NCBI RefSeq assembly: GCF_051622035.1
Contig: NC_135360.1
Location: 26,739,206-26,803,205, forward strand
DNA: 64,000 bases
Reading direction: 5' to 3'
Source of the DNA: Arctopsyche grandis
Taxonomy: Eukaryota > Arthropoda > Insecta > Trichoptera > Hydropsychidae
Shown here: one piece after another, positions 59,738 through 64,000 of the stretch
Layout of the letters: every line of letters begins with the position of its first letter
Numbering within the stretch: the first letter of the stretch is position 1
Made by a program: the position numbers and the translations under genes
The notes under the pieces: generated by a model
The model's input: the letters and a program-made list of their open reading frames with translations, nothing else
Database searches by the model: none
Told to the model about the DNA's origin: nothing

Positions 59738-61469
59738 TAAAAACGTACATAATTCAAACAAACTTTCAGTCAAATAACGGTTTTTAAACGAATTCAAATT
59801 CTTTCCGTTGCACTTATGTAGTAGGGAGTAGGCTCAGATTTGTATGGTAAATTATGCATTTGAAAGCACACAATTCAGTGACTATACCTATAAATACAAC
59901 AATTGCTACGAATGAACTCATTTAATATCTTATTAAGATGTCGCTTATACATACATACATTTATTTATAATAAAATATGGCTTTCGATAAGATTTGACGT
60001 GTTCATTCGCACAATGCCGTGAATCTATACTAATTTGGTCCGTTGAAATTAAGTTTAAAAGTCGTTCGACTTGAACTCTATATAATAATAAGGTGATACC
60101 GATATAATTGAGAACAAAAGACCACTAAAAATAGAATAAAAATAATTGACGTGACACAAAGGAGATTGATAAAAATGTGTATATATCCAATCGACAGCGA
60201 AATAATGATGAATAATATTTTAATAATGCACTTGAGCACGTATAAATCTTGAATAATTGCATTTCGTGGCATAATCTACTCGTATATTGTTATATTAATT
60301 GTGTAATTAAAACGACTGCTGATTTAATTTCGGAATAATCGACGTTTTCATACGCTGTTTAATTGATAAGCAGGTAATTCATTAGAGGCATTTTTTTGTG
60401 AATGATAAAACTTTCTCATTTGGTTGTATGTATGTAGAATTATATTAGAGAAATTATCGTCTTATTGATAAAATTTAATTGTATGTGACAAGATTATGTT
60501 TTAATGTTAAACTTTAAAGTAAAATATGTAGTAAGAAAAAAAAGTATTGCAAACTTCAAGTGAAAATATTAGTATGCATACATAGAATACAATATATTAA
60601 AATATACACATGTACAAGTTTTCTCAATTTCTTTATAATTGTTTTGTATATTCCTATACATATGCACATAATTAAAATATAAATTTTGAAGAGGTTGTAT
60701 CATATGAATATTTTAAAACTCAAATTCCTATTATAAAAACTATAAGTTGATTTGTGAAATACTTACTTGAGAATGTGAAATATCCGCTATTTAAAAGTAC
60801 ATAAGAATACTTGTTCGTTTGCCTATTATGTAAATTTACAGTTTTCAAATTAGACAATTGAAAGCAAAATTTTCTAAAAAAGTTACTCTTTTTATAATTT
60901 TTGCATCTTTTATTATTTTATTGAGTTGATTTTGGTATTAATTGGCCAATTGTATATCAACTTTATAAGATACAAATCAAAATATGATTTAATTGAAATG
61001 ACTTGTTAGTAAAATTTAATCAATCAAACTTTATTGTGAAATTTTTCCAATGTCAAATGCTTATAATTGATAATAAATGTACTTTTTCAATTAATATGAT
61101 AGAAGTATCAAATAGAAACATCACAAGATTCAGTTACTTCACTAACAATAAACTTTGCGACCATAACTCTTCATAACCAAGTCCTTTTTATTATATTACA
61201 GAACTAACCAACATAATCAAAAACTAATAAATCCAATAAACACCACACAAACGAGCTTAATTTTCACCATTGTGCATATGAACATCTACAGTATATATGA
61301 TACCCAATTTATTACTACAAATTAAACCGACCCGACTGTTGCCAACCACGAATCTACACCACGTATCATAAATGGGTCAAAGACAATAAATAATAATATA
61401 AAAAAAAATGTATATACATACAACGTGGTATATTATTCGAATGCAGATAATGCAAAATTTCACCCAATA
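59738..61469. other. AT-rich noncoding stretch
   Basis: Nothing assignable. Confidence 0.35.
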
Positions 61470-61960
61470 TATGCACATCTTCGTGGCAGACGACGACCGG
61501 TCCATATCTCAACGGAGATTGCGGGAGGTCGACCGATCCTGACCAGCTCAACAAAGTGCTAAAATTGAAAATACGCGATGCAAAATACGAGTGCTATCGA
61601 CCGATTTCACACGAACAACATGTTTATAGTCTGGCGATGATGTTGATGATGATGATGATGATGGGGTGGGAGTCCACCCGCATGGGGATTGCATTATGCG
61701 TTGGTAGTCAATTGACGCTGATGATGACAATGGAGTCCCGCACGCAGCGGGTGGTACAACCCGCATACAAAAACACACGCTGATGCACTGAAACCCACCC
61801 ACGTTTACCAATCAACATTATTTGTTGTACAAAAACATCATCATTGTTAGCGTTGAAGTGCTGCTGTGGCTTTGCACTCGGTCCAAATGTATGAATCGAG
61901 GTGGGGGCGCACGTTGAATGGACTCCAAACTGATGGTATTATATTGTATTATTATATGGG
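61470..61960. other. GC-richer segment with (GATG)n, candidate exon on the minus strand
   Basis: On the minus strand an acceptor-like TTTTCAATTTTAG precedes base 61557, followed by about 32 open codons of mixed composition. A GATGATG tract (61637-61665) encodes a serine run in one antisense frame. I cannot link it to a gene. Confidence 0.25.
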
Positions 61961-62130
61961 GTTGTCTTATCTCTCAACCACCAAAAAAGTTCCTACGACT
62001 GTGTACGTGCTAATGTATACAATATTGCAGTACTTCAACTGGTTTGAATCTAATTTTTAATGAAAGTTTCCTTTAATTCAAATTCAAATCATTGAAAGAG
62101 TGATTGTAAATTGAGTTAACAAGTGCATGG

Positions 62131-62420
62131 GCCTGAAAAACGCCGATAGGCTTTGTATTTTGAGCATGTACAAAGTAAACAAGAATACTACCCGATGAGC
62201 CTTTCCACATAGCATTGAACAAAAAGGTCGTGTAATCCGTATCAATGTTTATAAAGTCTTGCTTACACCGGAATCTCTGACTTTATAACCATAGCAGAAT
62301 TTCCCGATGGAAATCCCTAACTGCTGATTGTTTTAGATTGTGGCTTGGCATTTAGATTGTGAGCATTACAAAAGCAATGAAGAAGATGGAACTAGTTTTG
62401 GAAAAATACATTCATTAACA
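62131..62420 (-). mobile_element. piggyBac-like MITE fragment
   Basis: Collinear with the middle and left of 37596-38166 (GAATACTACCCG, CCGTATCAATGTTTATAAAG, GATGGAAATCCCTAACTGCT). Both TTAA-flanked ends are missing. Confidence 0.7.
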
Positions 62421-62639
62421 TTTGAAAGACGGAGCGTCGAGATCGAACGAGTGTCCCGAACCGGGGTCGAGTAAGACCCCAGTATTTTTTAGTCAAAATA
62501 CAGCTTTTCTGAATACAAATGGGTTGAATATATATCTTATTAATCATTTTTTACATCAACATAAAAAAGTTTTAGTCCTATAGCATGTTTTTGACTATTT
62601 TTGCTTTGAACATGGTGTCAATGTTTATAAATAATAATA

Positions 62640-63303
62640 ATAATATCTTTTTATTCCAGGCGATAGGGAGAATAGTGCAATCCCCAACGCCCATATAAAT
62701 AATATATAGATAATAACATTATTGAAAAATAATAATAATAAACGATAATAATAATAATAATAAGAAAAATCAATCAATTCAATGTCCATTTAAGGCGGTC
62801 GGTGGAGTAGCTCCATCCATCGAACATATAGCGAAGAATGCAAATGAGAAGATGCAGCAGCAAGAAGACAATTAGAAGACAAAAATATACGAAGACGTAG
62901 AGAGGCAGCACTCATCATGAGAATGGCCTCAAAATTTGCAACGCGCTGCAACCCCTAGCCTGAGGAAAGCATGGTAGCAATTGTTATATTGTACTTTTAT
63001 CTTCCTCATCGTCTCCCGCTTGTATCTGGTCCATAATTTTCCAGTATAAAGGCTAGTACAAAAGGACATAAATAATTGTCTCTCAACTTCTACATTGCAG
63101 TGGTTAAACCATCTTGCCAGCATTTTAGCCCATACACAAATAGCTCTTCTTTGTCTTTTGATGTCACGGTCATCAGAGAGATCCTCCGTCAGCAGGTGTC
63201 CCAGATACTTGACTTCCCTAACGGTTTCAAGATTACGTCCATCTAAAATAATGTTGGGGACGAAATGAGGACCTCGGCCGTATCGGAAAATCAATACCAT
63301 GGA
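62640..63303 (-). mobile_element. LINE (Rex1/CR1-like) 3' fragment, copy 2, with RT C-terminus
   Basis: The minus-strand frame 63300-62929 (123 codons) reads through EVKYLGHLLTEDLSDDRDI, then RQRRAICVWAKMLARWFNHC, then FCTSLYTGKLW. This region follows the RT domain in Rex1/CR1-type ORF2. The left side is 3' UTR with an (AAT)n tail. It ends at the same 5' base as copy 1 (CCATGGATAT). No catalytic motif is present. Confidence 0.75.
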
Positions 63304-63305
63304 TA

Positions 63306-63490
63306 TTAACTGGTTTACACCGGAATTTCTGAATTTATAATCATAGCAGAATTTCCCGATGGAAATTTCTAACTGCTGAGTATTTTAGATTGTGGCTTGG
63401 CATTTAGAATGTGAGCATTACATTTTAACAACAACGAAGAAGATGAAACAAGTTTTGGAAAAATAAATTCTTTAGACTTCTTTTGTTTAT
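63306..63490 (-). mobile_element. piggyBac-like MITE fragment
   Basis: GGTTTACACCGGAATTTCTG through AACTGCTGAGTATTTTAG to GAAGATGAAACAAGTTTTGG match the interior of the family. Neither end is present. It abuts the LINE fragment directly. Confidence 0.65.
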
Positions 63491-64000
63491 TATTATATTA
63501 TTCTATTAAAATATTTTGAAAACATGTAGAAGCAAAAAATAAACGTGTAAAGTGTTGCCAATTACTTATATGAGCATTCACTATTTGGTTAATTTTCTGA
63601 TACGTACATACATATAACTTGAAATAGAGCCATTTTTTTTTTATTTAAAGACATCCAAATCTCATTCATAATGGTTGCTGGTTTCGATTGTGCGATATTC
63701 AAAAATCAAAGTCGTCATGGACGGTAACGAGACTTTGGCCAACACAGGTGCAAATTTAAATTAAATTTTCTAAATATAGACAGTTACGATCGAAATGCTT
63801 TCGTATGCGCAGTCTACATACTAAACGAAATCTAAACGAGTTGCAATGAAGGAAAAAACCAGACTCGCCTGATAAGATGGTGACTTGTAAATTGAGACGT
63901 GAGTTTAAAGCAAAATTAGAATCTGGTAAATAAATCGTCTGTATCCTGAAGACTTGTGGAGTTATATACATACATACATATACATATGTATATGTAGGTA

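Overview
The window is AT-rich animal nuclear DNA, almost certainly from an insect, probably holometabolous. The evidence is one intact, multi-exon insect-type neprilysin gene with GT-AG introns, insect-style non-LTR retrotransposons, tRNA-headed SINEs, Helitron, hAT, piggyBac-like and Mutator-like nonautonomous elements, (TA)n arrays, and the palindromic 'ACATACATATGTATGT' motif scattered throughout. I cannot name the order with confidence; Lepidoptera, Trichoptera and Diptera all remain possible.

Layout. Positions 1-5.3 kb are AT-rich noncoding DNA with MITEs. A CpG-rich island at 5.37-5.6 kb looks like the promoter and first coding exon of an unidentified gene on the minus strand that runs off the left edge. 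Positions 6-17 kb hold SINEs, LINE 3' ends, a Helitron, a 16-bp minisatellite and a small GC-rich island at 7.97-8.14 kb. An island at 17.46-18.04 kb looks like a promoter plus first exon on the plus strand. Positions 18-33 kb are dominated by repeats: a foldback element, a 1.4-kb hAT element, piggyBac-like MITEs, Helitrons, and a 5'-truncated LINE with a 399-codon reverse-transcriptase ORF. A CpG-rich stretch at 34.0-34.55 kb precedes the neprilysin gene (coding exons 35,984-42,098; 13 exons, 779 residues). Its introns carry a piggyBac-like MITE and a hAT element, both with target-site duplications. Positions 43.6-64 kb are again repeats: a nested transposon stack at 44.3-46.7 kb, LINE fragments, a long-inverted-repeat element at 56.2-57.3 kb, a hAT element at 58.5-59.0 kb, and two CpG-rich islands near 59.5 and 61.6 kb.

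The gene and the repeats. The only complete protein-coding gene I can support is neprilysin, a membrane-anchored zinc endopeptidase that degrades extracellular peptides. It has every expected catalytic residue and reads through without a break.

The most unusual observations concern the repeats. (1) Several LINE and SINE families end in a 3' stem-loop whose arms differ in sequence but keep pairing, including a conserved 2-nt bulge; at least one SINE family shares its 3' tail with the LINE at 27.6-29.1 kb. (2) A foldback family with 9-bp target duplications is present in three copies; for two of them a paralogous site without the insertion lies in the same window. (3) A nested transposon stack can be ordered in time from intact target duplications. 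(4) A 1.1-kb element has two 272-bp inverted arms and no recognised transposase.
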